64,000 nt of DNA. Origin: Pseudorhodoplanes sp. Lineage in GTDB: Bacteria > Pseudomonadota > Alphaproteobacteria > Rhizobiales > Xanthobacteraceae. The stretch covers positions 3,121,126-3,185,125 of the forward strand of contig JAVSMS010000001.1 in assembly GCA_032027085.1 (NCBI GenBank), given 5' to 3'. Within the stretch, counting starts at the first letter, position 1. Every line of letters begins with the position of its first letter. Positions 17,879 to 27,789 of this stretch are shown in pieces. A program made the translations under genes and the position numbers. The notes under the pieces were generated by a model. The model was given only the letters and a program-made list of their open reading frames with translations, was not told where the DNA came from and made no database searches.

Positions 17879-18352
17879 ATGCGTTCAAACCTTGCAACGG
17901 GATTTGTTGTCATGGCGGCAGCTCTTTCTGCCGCGCCAGCCATTGCGGATTCAGGCCACAGCCATGCGGCCTTTTCAGCCGGCGAACCGGGAAATCCGAA
18001 GCGGCCCGCCCGTGTTGTGCAGGTCGCCATGGAAGAGGGCGACGGCAAAATGCTTTTCGTTCCCGACCGCGTCGAGGTGAAGCGTGGCGAACAGGTCAGG
18101 TTCGTTCTGCGCAACGACGGCGAGCTGGACCATGAATTCGTTCTGGCGACGGCGGAGGAAAATATCAAACATGCAGATCAGATGATGGAGAATCACGAAA
18201 TGGCGCACACCGATCCGAATGCGCGAAGGCTGGCGCCGAAAAAATCCGACGAAATGGTGTGGCGTTTCACCAAAGCCGGCACATTTGAATTTGGCTGCCT
18301 GATTCCCGGCCACCGGGAGGCTGGCATGATCGGCACCATTGTCGTCAAGTAA
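17879..18352 (+). CDS. Exported cupredoxin-domain protein
   Basis: 157-residue periplasmic copper protein of the plastocyanin/azurin fold. The signal peptide ends near PAIADS. The type 1 copper ligands are visible: histidine in ELDHEFVL, then cysteine, histidine and methionine in FGCLIPGHREAGM near the C-terminus. Methionines and histidines also cluster in the middle (ADQMMENHEMAH), typical of the family associated with copper handling. ATG 17879 has AGGAGA upstream; an earlier in-frame start 40 codons up lacks a signal peptide. Likely works in copper tolerance or electron transfer with the upstream His-rich protein. Confidence 0.85.
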   Translation: MRSNLATGFVVMAAALSAAPAIADSGHSHAAFSAGEPGNPKRPARVVQVAMEEGDGKMLFVPDRVEVKRGEQVRFVLRNDGELDHEFVLATAEENIKHADQMMENHEMAHTDPNARRLAPKKSDEMVWRFTKAGTFEFGCLIPGHREAGMIGTIVVK

Positions 18353-18390
18353 GCAGATGCCAACCACAACTCGATGAAATGGCGGGGAAT

Positions 18391-19782
18391 TCAGTACGCA
18401 CCCAGCCTGATGCCTGCGCGCAGATATTTCTGCGGGTCGACCGGATCGCCATCCACGCGCGTCTCATAATGGAGATGCGGGCCGGTGGAGCGGCCGGTCG
18501 AACCGATGCGTCCGACGATCTGGCCGATGCGAACGGATTGGCCGGCCTTCACATCGATTGCTGACAGATGGGCGTATCGCGTGGTCAGGCCGTTGCCGTG
18601 ATCGATCTCCACCATCTTGCCGTAACCACCGTTCGGACCGGCATGCGACACGGTGCCGGTCGCAGTCGCACGCACGGGGTCGCCGGTGTCGCCGCGCATG
18701 TCGAGACCGGTATGCATGGCGGGGCTTTTCAGAAACGGATCGGCGCGCATGCCGAATCCGGATGAGAAATCGATCTCGCCATCCACCGGCTTGCGCACCG
18801 GTACGGCCGTCAGAGTGCGATTGAGCCGGTCGACATGCCCGCGCGCGATGTTGATCCGGTAAAGCTGTCGCTCGAAGGCCTCCTTGGGCGCATTGGCCGG
18901 TACGAACGGCCCGCCTGTTCCCGACGCGGCGGCGGGCATCTTGCCGAGATTGATGCCGAGATCGGCGAGCACGCCGCGGATGCGGCGGGTGCGCGAGTCA
19001 TAGGAGTCTTCGAGCGCGTTGAGGGCGGCCACCTGTTTCTGCTCGACACGGTCGAGCGCCTCCTGCATCCGCGCCAGCATGCCGTCCATGCCGCCGCGAG
19101 TCTTTGCCGCGGTGCGTGCATTCATCACCGGCGTCTGCCGCGATTCCAGGCGCGCTTCCCGGTCGGGCGGTGCGCGGAAGATCACGGTGTCATTGATCGG
19201 AGACGGCTTGAGCGGCGCCGCGCGGGTCGGGTCGGCGGTGCCGCGCGCGGGGTGCCGGATCGAGCCGGTCGGCGTCATATCGGGCAGGTTCGACAGCGCG
19301 GAGGCGCGTGATTCGAGCGTGGCCTGTTTGCGGGCGATTTGTTCGAGTTTCTGCTCGAATTGTTCCTGATCGAGCAATTGGCGGCTGGTGACTCGGTCAA
19401 GCTGGGCGCGCAATTCGGCGATGCGGTCCTCGTAGCCGTATTGCATCTCGGCCTGACGGGCGATCAGCCGTTTGAGGACGTCGTCGTGGAACGCGAAATA
19501 GGTGCCGGTCAGCAGGGTCCAGCCGGCCATGATGACCAGCGCACCGACGGCGATCCAGAAAGCGACTGGGCCGAGCCGCACCTGCCGGCCGGCATGCAGG
19601 AGGGTATAGTCGGCCGGATTGCGGCCGCGGCGAGGTGTTTGCGCGGTGGCCGGAGCGCGGTGCTGGGCATGTTTGGCAGGCGCGGCGGCATGGGCATGGT
19701 GGGCGGGGTATTCATAAGCCCACCCCTCGGGGTAATGGGACGCGTCACGGCGCGGGGGATGGGAACTGGACCGGTAGGACAT
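18391..19782 (-). CDS. M23 family metallopeptidase (LytM-type, membrane-anchored)
   Basis: 463-residue murein endopeptidase-like protein. A proline/histidine-rich cytoplasmic N-terminus precedes one membrane helix (about residues 75-97; VAFWIAVGALVIMAG). A coiled coil follows, then the M23 domain at the C-terminus with zinc-site residues in HTGLDMRG and the catalytic GPHLHYETR. The zinc ligands and HxH pair are present, so it should be active rather than a degenerate regulator. ATG 19782 has AAGG upstream. It converges on the cupredoxin gene and lies downstream of bcp on the same strand. Confidence 0.9.
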   Translation of the reverse strand: MSYRSSSHPPRRDASHYPEGWAYEYPAHHAHAAAPAKHAQHRAPATAQTPRRGRNPADYTLLHAGRQVRLGPVAFWIAVGALVIMAGWTLLTGTYFAFHDDVLKRLIARQAEMQYGYEDRIAELRAQLDRVTSRQLLDQEQFEQKLEQIARKQATLESRASALSNLPDMTPTGSIRHPARGTADPTRAAPLKPSPINDTVIFRAPPDREARLESRQTPVMNARTAAKTRGGMDGMLARMQEALDRVEQKQVAALNALEDSYDSRTRRIRGVLADLGINLGKMPAAASGTGGPFVPANAPKEAFERQLYRINIARGHVDRLNRTLTAVPVRKPVDGEIDFSSGFGMRADPFLKSPAMHTGLDMRGDTGDPVRATATGTVSHAGPNGGYGKMVEIDHGNGLTTRYAHLSAIDVKAGQSVRIGQIVGRIGSTGRSTGPHLHYETRVDGDPVDPQKYLRAGIRLGAY

Positions 19783-19874
19783 CGACGCCTTCCTGCCGGA
19801 CCAGGCGGGCCGGACTGACCCGCCGATTTCAGCCGTCCATGGTTAATTTTCCGCAAATAGTTGCATGTTAAGCG

Positions 19875-20372
19875 TTATTTCAGCGCCTTCGCAGCTTCGA
19901 GAACCTCATCGGCATGCCCCGCGACCCTCACCTTGGACCAGATCCGCTCGATCTTCCTGTCGCGGCCGATCAGCAGGGTGGTGCGCTCGATCCCCATGAA
20001 TTTCCGCCCGTACATCGACTTCTCGACCCAGACCCCGTAGGCCTTGAGCGTCGTGAGGGCCTCATCCGAGGCGAGGGAAATGCCCAGGCCGTGCTTGTTG
20101 CGGAAACTGTCCAGCTTTTTGACCGGGTCGGCCGATATGCCGAGGATATCGGTTCCGGCTTTCCGGAAAGCCTTGGCGAGGTCCGTAAAATCCAGTGCCT
20201 CCCGGGTGCAGCCTTCGGTGTCGGCCTTGGGGTAGAAATAGACGATCAGCTTGCGGCCCTTGAAGTCCGACAGCGAAACCTCGCCGCCGCCGGCTTCGGG
20301 CAGCGTGAATGCGGGGGCAAGCATGCCGATCTTCACGCCGGCCTTGGTGCCTTGCCTGGGAGGTGCCGGCAT
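19875..20372 (-). CDS. bcp: Peroxiredoxin, Bcp/PrxQ type
   Basis: Thiol peroxidase of the AhpC/TSA family, 165 residues, reducing hydroperoxides. The fold shows LAPAFTLPEAGG, then VYFYPKADTEGCTREALDF with the peroxidatic cysteine, and ISADPVKKLDSF. The resolving cysteine found five residues later in many PrxQ proteins is absent, so it is a 1-Cys version. ATG 20372 follows GGAAGG; the frame continues upstream but without a better start. Divergent from the large AsmA/YhdP-like gene. Confidence 0.9.
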   Translation of the reverse strand: MPAPPRQGTKAGVKIGMLAPAFTLPEAGGGEVSLSDFKGRKLIVYFYPKADTEGCTREALDFTDLAKAFRKAGTDILGISADPVKKLDSFRNKHGLGISLASDEALTTLKAYGVWVEKSMYGRKFMGIERTTLLIGRDRKIERIWSKVRVAGHADEVLEAAKALK

Positions 20373-20539
20373 ATGCCTTCCTTTCGTCGCTTTCAGAGGG
20401 TCAACGTAAAAATTCCATACCGCGTGGGGGCACCGGCGGGAGGGCGTCCGCGGGCGCCCATGAGATACTTTAGCCGCGCCGATTGCACCGACGAAATCGT
20501 TACGTCGAGGGTCACGGCCCAGGGGACGCCCGCACTGGC

Positions 20540-23500
20540 ATGACCGAACTGAAGCACGGTCCACGATCTGAAGCCCTCCGCGCGCTGGAAGACACTTTCC
20601 TCCAGCATTGTTCTGCGCGAGCGAAAACGTCGGAATCGCAGGAGCAAATCCGGCAGCGCCGCGCCGCCTGGTGGCGCATCCGTGGCGGTCTGCATCGTCC
20701 GCTGGTCCGCCGCCTGCTGATTGTTGGGAGCGTGTCCATAGCGGTCGCCGGCCTTGCGGTCGGCGGGCTTTGGCTGCGTCTGATGGCAGGCCCGATCGAG
20801 ATCAATCTCGCGTCTCCCTTCCTCGCCGCTGCGATCGAGGAAAATATCGGGCGCCATCACAACGTTGAGATTGGCGGCACGCAGATCGAGCGCGACGAGA
20901 ACGGGCGGACGTCGTTGCGCATTCGCGACATCCTGATCCGCGACGCGGACAAGAATATCGTCGCCAGCGCACCGAAAGCCGAGGTGTCGATTTCGGGATC
21001 GGCCTTGCTGACCGGACGTGTGCGCGCCAAACGCGTCAGTCTGGTTGGCGCGGAATTGTCCGTCCGCATCGAACAGGATGGTCAGGTCACCATTTCGACG
21101 GGCGCGGAGCGGCGCCCGCTTGCCGTCACACCCGCCATCGTGAAACCGGGAACGGCCCTCGCGCCGGAATCGTCCGAGCAGCAGGCCGGGGGCACCGCTG
21201 TTCCCAACGGTGCGGAACGCTTTGTCGCTTTTGTCGGATGGGTGGACAGGCTGTCGGCGCTTGGCCTTGACGGCGACGGGCTCGGCGAGATCGGTCTCAA
21301 GGACGGCACGCTCAAGGTCGACGATCTGCGTACCGACAAGCACTGGACCTTCGACAAGATCAATTTCAGCGTGAACCGTTTTGGCGGTGGCGCGATCGCG
21401 GTTACGCTTGGGTCCGATAACGAGGAACGTCCGTGGCTGCTGACGGCTTCGGTGCGGCCGAGCGGCTTTCAGCGCCGCAACATTCAGATCGAGGCGCGCA
21501 AGGTCTCGACCAAGGATTTGTTCTTGGCGACGAGGCTCGATGAAGGCCAGTTCCAGTCCGACATTCCCCTGTCGGGCATTATCCGCGCTGAGATCGGCCC
21601 GGATTCCCTGCCGACGATTGTTGAGGGCCGTCTTGTCGCCGAGGCCGGATTGATCGGAGACCCCGCGGATGTCGACGGTTCGTTCCAGATCGACAAGGCT
21701 GAGGTTACGCTCGACTGGGACGCCAATCGCAAATCGCTGCTTGCGCCGCTGCAAATCCAGTCCGGCGCCAACCGCATTACGCTGCTGAGCCGCTTTGATG
21801 CGCCGGGACAGCCGAATGCGCCCTGGCGCATGACACTGACCGGCGGCTCTGTGGTGCTTGCGGCGAGCCACACCGATCCGCAGCCGCTCGTGCTCAACCG
21901 GATTCTGATCCGCGCCAATTGCGATTTTACGCGGCGACGTCTCGAAGTGGTGCAGGGAGACATCGGCGGTTCCGGCGTGCGGGGCGCGCTGAACGGAAGC
22001 GTCGACTTTTCCGAAGGCGAGCCGCGGCTTGCCGTCGGACTCGCTCTTACGCCGATGTCCAGCGCGGCTGCGAAAAAAGTCTGGCCGGTCTTCATCGCAT
22101 CGAAAGTCCGCACCTGGGTGCTGGAAAATCTGCAAAGCGGCGAGATCGAGCGTGTGGATATCGCGACCAATGCGCCGATCGACACGTTGAAGGAGGGCGG
22201 TCCGCCCATTCCTGCCGACGGTCTTTCGGTTGAGGTGACCGTGCGCAATGCCGTGATCGCGCCGGTCGACGGATTGCCGGCGATCAGCGAGGCTGATCTG
22301 AAGACGCAGATCAAGGGCCGCAATGTGGTCGTCACGGTCAATCGCGGCGTCGTCGAAATGTCGAGCGGCCGCAAGCTCGTTCTCAGCAACGGCGTCTTCG
22401 AAATTCCCGATACCCATCCGAAATCGCCGCCGGCGCGGGTGCGGTTTCGGATAGACGGTCCGGTGCAGGCCGCGGCCGAACTGTTGTCGCTTGAGCGGTT
22501 GCGCGACCACGCCGGATTGCCGATCGATCCGGCGACCAGCAAGGGCAATGTCAGCGGTCAGGTGACGCTCGGTCTGCCGATCATGAAGGATCCGCCGAAG
22601 GGCGCGACCAGCTATGCCATGGCCTTCGACATTGCCGGCTTTGGCGCCGACAAGATGATGATGGGCCAGAAGGTCGAGGCGCAGGCGCTGAAGGTGGCCG
22701 CCACCAATCAGGGTTATCAGATCCGCGGCGACGTGCGGATCAACGGAACGCCCGCGGCGCTCGATTTTCGCAAGAATGCCGATTCTTCCGACGCCGAAAT
22801 CCGCATTCAGGCCATTCTGGACGAGGCCGCGCGTGCACGTCTCGGCTTTGAAAAGGCAGTTGAGTTGAGCGGTCCGGTGCCGGTGAAGATTGCCGGCAAG
22901 TATTCCGGCGACAAGGAGATGCGCCTGTCGGTGGAGGCGGACCTCACTCAGGCGAAGATCGACAATTTGCTGCCGGGTTGGGTCAAACCTGCAGGCAAGG
23001 CCAATCGTGCGACTTTCACGCTGGTCAGCAAGGAGAAGGCTTTACGATTCGAGGATCTGGTCATCGACGGATCCGGTGCCAATGTGCGCGGCAGCATCGA
23101 GCAGGATGCATCGGGCGATCTGGTGAACGCGAATTTTCCGGTCTTTGCGTTGTCGGAGGGCGACAAGACCACAATGCGCTTAGAGCGAACATCTGAGGGG
23201 ACGCTGCGGGTCGTCATGCGCGGCGAAGTTTATGACGGCCGAAACTTGGTGAAATCGGCCATGGGCAGCAGCGATGCCGAGCGGAAGCCGAAGCGCTCCG
23301 GTGACTTCGACCTCGATCTGAAGCTCGGTACTGTTATCGGATTTAACGGCGAAACCTTGCGCGGCGTCGATCTCAAGGTAACGCGCCGGGCCGGACATAT
23401 TCGCAGCTTCTCGCTGAATTCCAAGATCGGTCGCGATACGCCCTTCACCGGCGATCTGCGTGGTGCGGCGGGGCGCGGCCGCAATGTCCTCTATTTCGAG

Positions 23501-24115
23501 ACGCTGGATGCCGGCGCGCTATTCCGCTTCACCGATACCTATCCGCGCATGTTTGGAGGTCAGATGTGGGTCGCCATGGACCCGCCGACGCCTGATCATG
23601 CACCGACCGAAGGCATTCTCAATATTCGCGATTTCAAGATTCGCGGCGAGGCGGCGCTGAGCCGTGTTGTCGGGCAGGCGCAGAATACGTCCGCCGGAGT
23701 CGATTTCACGCGCATGCGCGTGGATTTTACCCGCGCGTCAGGCAAGTTGACGGTGAAAGAGGGCGTGGTGCGCGGTCCGACGGTCGGGGCGACCGTCGAC
23801 GGCCATATTGACTATGCCAACAACGAAGTGCGCATGCGCGGCACCTTCGTTCCGCTCTATGGTCTCAACAACGCCTTCGGCCAATTGCCGATCGTCGGGC
23901 TGTTCCTGGGCGGCAGCAACGAAGGCCTGGTCGGCATCACCTATGAGGTGGTTGGCTCGCCCGGCACGCCGGTCTTGCGGGTCAATCCGATTTCGGCTGT
24001 CGCACCGGGGCTGTTGCGCAAATTCTTCGAATTTCCGGGCGTCAACACTCCAGCGACGACCAGCACCACCGGTTTCCGCGAGGACATGCCAGCGTCGACA
24101 AGTTCGACGCGCTGA
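20540..24115 (+). CDS. Very large AsmA/YhdP-like envelope protein (DUF3971)
   Basis: About 1,191 residues with one N-terminal membrane helix (near residues 58-80; LLIVGSVSIAVAGLAVGG), the rest predicted periplasmic. It is rich in beta strands, consistent with the AsmA/TamB/YhdP group of proteins that form long grooves for phospholipid transport to the outer membrane. Landmarks are LEVVQGDIGGSGVRGALNGSVDF, the MQAAAELL-like RIDGPVQAAAELLSL segment and the C-terminal FGQLPIVGLFLGGSNEGLVGI. The start is uncertain: ATG 20540 has only a distant AGGGGA, and an in-frame codon at 20483 is possible. Confidence 0.82.
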   Translation: MTELKHGPRSEALRALEDTFLQHCSARAKTSESQEQIRQRRAAWWRIRGGLHRPLVRRLLIVGSVSIAVAGLAVGGLWLRLMAGPIEINLASPFLAAAIEENIGRHHNVEIGGTQIERDENGRTSLRIRDILIRDADKNIVASAPKAEVSISGSALLTGRVRAKRVSLVGAELSVRIEQDGQVTISTGAERRPLAVTPAIVKPGTALAPESSEQQAGGTAVPNGAERFVAFVGWVDRLSALGLDGDGLGEIGLKDGTLKVDDLRTDKHWTFDKINFSVNRFGGGAIAVTLGSDNEERPWLLTASVRPSGFQRRNIQIEARKVSTKDLFLATRLDEGQFQSDIPLSGIIRAEIGPDSLPTIVEGRLVAEAGLIGDPADVDGSFQIDKAEVTLDWDANRKSLLAPLQIQSGANRITLLSRFDAPGQPNAPWRMTLTGGSVVLAASHTDPQPLVLNRILIRANCDFTRRRLEVVQGDIGGSGVRGALNGSVDFSEGEPRLAVGLALTPMSSAAAKKVWPVFIASKVRTWVLENLQSGEIERVDIATNAPIDTLKEGGPPIPADGLSVEVTVRNAVIAPVDGLPAISEADLKTQIKGRNVVVTVNRGVVEMSSGRKLVLSNGVFEIPDTHPKSPPARVRFRIDGPVQAAAELLSLERLRDHAGLPIDPATSKGNVSGQVTLGLPIMKDPPKGATSYAMAFDIAGFGADKMMMGQKVEAQALKVAATNQGYQIRGDVRINGTPAALDFRKNADSSDAEIRIQAILDEAARARLGFEKAVELSGPVPVKIAGKYSGDKEMRLSVEADLTQAKIDNLLPGWVKPAGKANRATFTLVSKEKALRFEDLVIDGSGANVRGSIEQDASGDLVNANFPVFALSEGDKTTMRLERTSEGTLRVVMRGEVYDGRNLVKSAMGSSDAERKPKRSGDFDLDLKLGTVIGFNGETLRGVDLKVTRRAGHIRSFSLNSKIGRDTPFTGDLRGAAGRGRNVLYFETLDAGALFRFTDTYPRMFGGQMWVAMDPPTPDHAPTEGILNIRDFKIRGEAALSRVVGQAQNTSAGVDFTRMRVDFTRASGKLTVKEGVVRGPTVGATVDGHIDYANNEVRMRGTFVPLYGLNNAFGQLPIVGLFLGGSNEGLVGITYEVVGSPGTPVLRVNPISAVAPGLLRKFFEFPGVNTPATTSTTGFREDMPASTSSTR

Positions 24116-24209
24116 GGCTTTAAAGTTGACGCGCGAGCACAGATAATTTTGCGCAATCTGCGCAAGCTTGATTGCTCCGCAAACCCGGTTCCGACTTTTG
24201 CTGGTCACG

Positions 24210-25463
24210 TTATACGGGCTTCAGCAAGGCGTGCCGCTTCTTGCCCAGCGAGAGCTTGATCACGCCCGCGGGTGTCAGATCTTTTCCCGACAGCGCCATC
24301 TTCTCGTCGACGACCGTTGCGTCGTTGACCTTCAACCCGCCGCTCTTGATCTGACGCCGCGCTTCGCTCGTGGAGGTGACGAAGCCCGCTTGTACGAAGG
24401 CCGTGAGCACGCCGATGCCGTTGTCGAGTTCGGCTTTTCCGATCGCGATGGTCGGCAGCGTTTCGGCGAGTGCGCCTTCCTCGAAGGTGCGGCGCGCCGT
24501 TTCCGCCGCCTGTTCGGCAAGCTCGCGCCCGTGCATCAAGGCCGTGGCTTCGGTCGCGAGAATTTTCTTTGCCTCGTTCAACTCCTGTCCCTTCAGCGCG
24601 CCGAGGCGGGCAATCTCGTCCAGCGGCAGCAAGGTGAACAGCTTGAGGAAGCGTTCGACGTCGCCGTCCTCGGTGTTGCGCCAGAATTGCCAGTAATCGT
24701 AAACCGGCAGCATGTCGGCGTTCAGCCACACCGCGCCGGCCGCGGTCTTGCCCATCTTGGCGCCGGAGGACGTCGTCAGCAGCGGGCAGGTCAGCGCATA
24801 GAGCTGATGCGTGCCCATGCGGCGGCCAAGATCGATGCCGTTGACGATATTGCCCCACTGATCCGAACCGCCCATCTGCAGATTGCAGCTATAGCGCCTG
24901 GCCAGTTCGACGAAGTCGTAGGACTGGAGGATCATGTAGTTGAATTCGATGAACGACAATTCCTGCTCGCGCTCGAGGCGCAGCTTCACCGAATCCATCG
25001 TCAGCATGCGGTTGATCGAAAAGTGACGGCCGACCTCGCGCAGCATCTCGATATAGTTGAGCGTCGTCAGCCATTCGGCATTGTCGGCCATCACCGCGTC
25101 ACGTTTGCCGGAACCGAATTTCAGGAACTTCGAAAAAGTCGCCTTGATCGATTCCTTGTTGGCGTCGATCTGCTCATAGGTGAGGAGCTTGCGCGTCTCG
25201 TCACGGCCGGAAGGATCGCCGACCCGCGTCGTGCCGCCGCCCATGAGTGCGATCGGCTTGTTCCCGGTCTGCTGCAGCCAGTGCAGCATCATGATGGAAA
25301 GAAGGTGCCCGATATGCAGCGAAGGCGCCGTGCAGTCATACCCGACATAGGCCACGACCTCCGACCGTACCGCGAGCGCATCAAGCCCCTCGGCGTCGGA
25401 AATCTGATGGATGAAGCCGCGGCGCGACAGGATATTGAGGAAATCGGATTTGAAGGCAGTCAT
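24210..25463 (-). CDS. tyrS: Tyrosyl-tRNA synthetase
   Basis: Class I aminoacyl-tRNA synthetase charging tRNA-Tyr, 417 residues. The HIGH motif appears as [10 protein letters not shown], the KMSKS loop as [10 protein letters not shown] and the tyrosine pocket near [11 protein letters not shown]-terminal S4 RNA-binding domain (about residues 350-417; [19 protein letters not shown]) is complete. ATG 25463 begins [12 protein letters not shown] as in the family; the frame upstream is not conserved. It is divergent from anmK, an arrangement I recall as common in Alphaproteobacteria. Confidence 0.95.
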   Translation of the reverse strand: MTAFKSDFLNILSRRGFIHQISDAEGLDALAVRSEVVAYVGYDCTAPSLHIGHLLSIMMLHWLQQTGNKPIALMGGGTTRVGDPSGRDETRKLLTYEQIDANKESIKATFSKFLKFGSGKRDAVMADNAEWLTTLNYIEMLREVGRHFSINRMLTMDSVKLRLEREQELSFIEFNYMILQSYDFVELARRYSCNLQMGGSDQWGNIVNGIDLGRRMGTHQLYALTCPLLTTSSGAKMGKTAAGAVWLNADMLPVYDYWQFWRNTEDGDVERFLKLFTLLPLDEIARLGALKGQELNEAKKILATEATALMHGRELAEQAAETARRTFEEGALAETLPTIAIGKAELDNGIGVLTAFVQAGFVTSTSEARRQIKSGGLKVNDATVVDEKMALSGKDLTPAGVIKLSLGKKRHALLKPV

Positions 25464-25555
25464 CGGCGTACAGGAAAAGTGTAGGGGGCCGGGCTCGCTC
25501 GCCCGGGCCTGGTGGTGTAACAGGTCCGGCGAGGGATTCAAACTGCGGGGGCAGA

Positions 25556-26677
25556 GTGGCACTTTTCCGGGCGATCGGGCTGATGAGCGGGACGTCGATG
25601 GACGGAATCGACGTGGCGGTGCTGGAAACGGACGGTGAGAGCCATCTGCGCTTCGGCCCCTCGGCGCTGCATTTTTACCGCGACGAAGACGAGGTGTTGC
25701 TGCGCAAGGCCATGGAGGCCGCGCGCACGCAGACCGACCGCAATGCGCGCCCCGGCATCATCGCCGACGCGGAACAGAGACTGACCTCATTGCATGCCGA
25801 GGCGGTGCGGGCATTTCTTGACACCAATGCCATTGATCCGGGAACGATCGACGTTGTCGGCTTTCACGGACAGACCGTCCTGCACAAGCCCGAGCGCAAG
25901 CTGACCATCCAGATCGGCGACGGACCGGCGCTGGCGAAACAGCTTGGGCGTCCTGTGGTGTATGATTTTCGCGCCGCCGATGTCGCCGCCGGCGGGCAGG
26001 GTGCGCCGCTGGTCCCGGTCTATCACCGCGCGCTGACCGAGGGGCTCGACCGGCCACGTCCGGTGGCGGTGCTCAATGTCGGCGGCGTCGCCAATATCAC
26101 TTATATCGACGACATTCCCGATCCCTTCGCCTGCGACACCGGTCCGGGCAACGCGCTGATCAATGATTTCATGCGCGCGCGTGCCGGACATGCTTTCGAT
26201 GCAGCGGGTGTGAATGCGGCCCAGGGACGCGTCGATGACGACGCCGTCGCGCGCGTTCTGGCGCATCCGTTCTTTACGCAAAAGCCGCCGAAATCGCTGG
26301 ATCGCAATGAGTTCCGGAGCTTTGTCGCCAAGGAGGCCGCGCTTGCCGACAAAAGCCTTGAAGACGGCGCGGCGACCCTGACGGCGATCACAGCGGGGTC
26401 GGTTGCGGCGATCGTCGGATTGCTGCCCGAGCCGCCGAGGACCTGGATCGTGGCCGGCGGTGGCGTGCACAACATCACGCTGATCCGCATGCTGGCGGAA
26501 AGACTCGCGCCTGCAAAGGTGGAAACTGCCGACACGGTCGGGTGGAACGCCGACGCCATTGAAGCGCAGGCATTTGCCTATATGGCGGTGCGCAGATTGC
26601 GCGGTTTGCCGATTACCTTTCCGACGACGACGGGCGTTGCGAAGCCGATCTGCGGTGGCGTGCTGGTGAAGCCGTAG
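25556..26677 (+). CDS. anmK: Anhydro-N-acetylmuramic acid kinase
   Basis: Cytoplasmic kinase that phosphorylates and opens 1,6-anhydro-MurNAc in cell-wall recycling, 373 residues. The family start [20 protein letters not shown] is intact, as are [20 protein letters not shown] and the C-terminal [13 protein letters not shown]. The start is GTG 25556 with GGGGGCAGA immediately before it. It shares a 92-bp divergent region with tyrS. Confidence 0.94.
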   Translation: MALFRAIGLMSGTSMDGIDVAVLETDGESHLRFGPSALHFYRDEDEVLLRKAMEAARTQTDRNARPGIIADAEQRLTSLHAEAVRAFLDTNAIDPGTIDVVGFHGQTVLHKPERKLTIQIGDGPALAKQLGRPVVYDFRAADVAAGGQGAPLVPVYHRALTEGLDRPRPVAVLNVGGVANITYIDDIPDPFACDTGPGNALINDFMRARAGHAFDAAGVNAAQGRVDDDAVARVLAHPFFTQKPPKSLDRNEFRSFVAKEAALADKSLEDGAATLTAITAGSVAAIVGLLPEPPRTWIVAGGGVHNITLIRMLAERLAPAKVETADTVGWNADAIEAQAFAYMAVRRLRGLPITFPTTTGVAKPICGGVLVKP

Positions 26678-26695
26678 CGTGCGCGGGATCTGCAT

Positions 26696-26734
26696 TCTGT
26701 CATGCCCGCGCAAGCGGGGCATCCGGTGATTGTT
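26696..26734. repeat. REP-like intergenic hairpin
   Basis: Between the converging anmK and M28 genes lies a small hairpin (ATGCCCGC, loop GCAA, GCGGGGCAT). It resembles the dispersed 'gtcatgcccgcg' elements I recall from Bradyrhizobium-like genomes. It may also act as a terminator for the two convergent genes. Confidence 0.5.
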
Positions 26735-26781
26735 GACAGCCAAAAGGTGCTGGGTCGTCCGCTTCGCGACGATGACATCGT

Positions 26782-27783
26782 CTATTGTTGCACCAAATCC
26801 CGGATCACCCGCTCCATGCCTTTGACGACGCGCGCGAGCTTCTCGTAGTCGATCTTGTCCGGTGTGTCGGTCGGCCGGTGGTAATGCGGATAGCGGAACG
26901 GCGCGGTGTCGGTGACCATCACCGCCTGGAATCCGTATTGCGCAAAGGACCAGTGATCCGACCATGCAATGCCTGGAATAAAGCCGGGCGACACGCCGCC
27001 AATAGTCGGAAACGAGGTGTGCGAGCGGAAGGAGCGCATGGTGTCCTGCACCAGCGGGCGCGAATTCAGCATGCCGACGAAGCAGATGAAATCGCCCTTG
27101 TCGGCGAAGAATGTCCCAAAAGGTTTTGGATATTTCTGGCTGCCGGGCTGGTCGGAATAATAACCGATTGTTTCCAGCGAATACATTGCGACCACACCTT
27201 CGCCGCGCTCATGCAGCAGGCGGGCGAAATTCAGACTGCCCATCTCCGGCGTGCCGTAATACGGGCGCTCTTCGTTGACGAAGAGGACAAGGCGGATGCG
27301 CTTCGCAGCGCTGTCCTTCAGGTCATGCAGCAGGCGGGCGAGTTCCAGCACCGCGGCTGTGCCGGTCGCATTGTCATTGGCGCCCGGTGTTCCCTGCACG
27401 CTGTCGTAGTGTGCACCGATAACAATGACATCGATATCCTTCTTCGGCGCTTCCAGCACAACGTCGATATTGCGCACGTCCTTGCCGCGCGAACGAAAGA
27501 CCTGACGGGTGACAGGATAGCCATAGGATTCGAGTACGCCTTCGATGTAACGCGCGGCTTTTTCGAGCTCGTCATAATGCTCGACATTGTGTTCGGCGGC
27601 CGCAACCACCTCGACATGCCGTCGCAAGCGTGCCGCAAGGTCGCGTTCCTCAGGCGTGAGCGGCGGCAGCGCGCCCTGATGCGGCGTGCCCGGAACACTC
27701 AGCATGTAGTGATAGGCGCCGTAAACGACGGCCAGGAGCAGGACAAGGGTGAGGGCGATCGTCAGCACAGATCGCCTCACCAT
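26782..27783 (-). CDS. M28 family metallopeptidase, membrane-anchored or exported
   Basis: 333-residue zinc aminopeptidase-like enzyme with an N-terminal hydrophobic helix (residues 5-27), either a signal anchor or signal peptide. The metal-site pattern is present: GAHYDSVQGTPGANDNATG (histidine and aspartate), NEERPYYGT and the late PHYHRPTDTPDKIDYEKL. The length suits a single M28 domain. It starts 6 bp after the stop of the upstream alpha/beta hydrolase gene, so the two form an operon. Specificity is unknown. Confidence 0.88.
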   Translation of the reverse strand: MVRRSVLTIALTLVLLLAVVYGAYHYMLSVPGTPHQGALPPLTPEERDLAARLRRHVEVVAAAEHNVEHYDELEKAARYIEGVLESYGYPVTRQVFRSRGKDVRNIDVVLEAPKKDIDVIVIGAHYDSVQGTPGANDNATGTAAVLELARLLHDLKDSAAKRIRLVLFVNEERPYYGTPEMGSLNFARLLHERGEGVVAMYSLETIGYYSDQPGSQKYPKPFGTFFADKGDFICFVGMLNSRPLVQDTMRSFRSHTSFPTIGGVSPGFIPGIAWSDHWSFAQYGFQAVMVTDTAPFRYPHYHRPTDTPDKIDYEKLARVVKGMERVIRDLVQQ

Positions 27784-27789
27784 CGCGGG

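Noticed and set aside
20393-22510. Long minus-strand frame antisense to the YhdP-like gene
   Set aside because: Composition is typical of a shadow frame and it overlaps a coherent gene on the other strand.
24168-25484. Plus-strand frame antisense to tyrS
   Set aside because: tyrS has HIGH and KMSKS-type motifs and the S4 domain; the opposing frame is a shadow.
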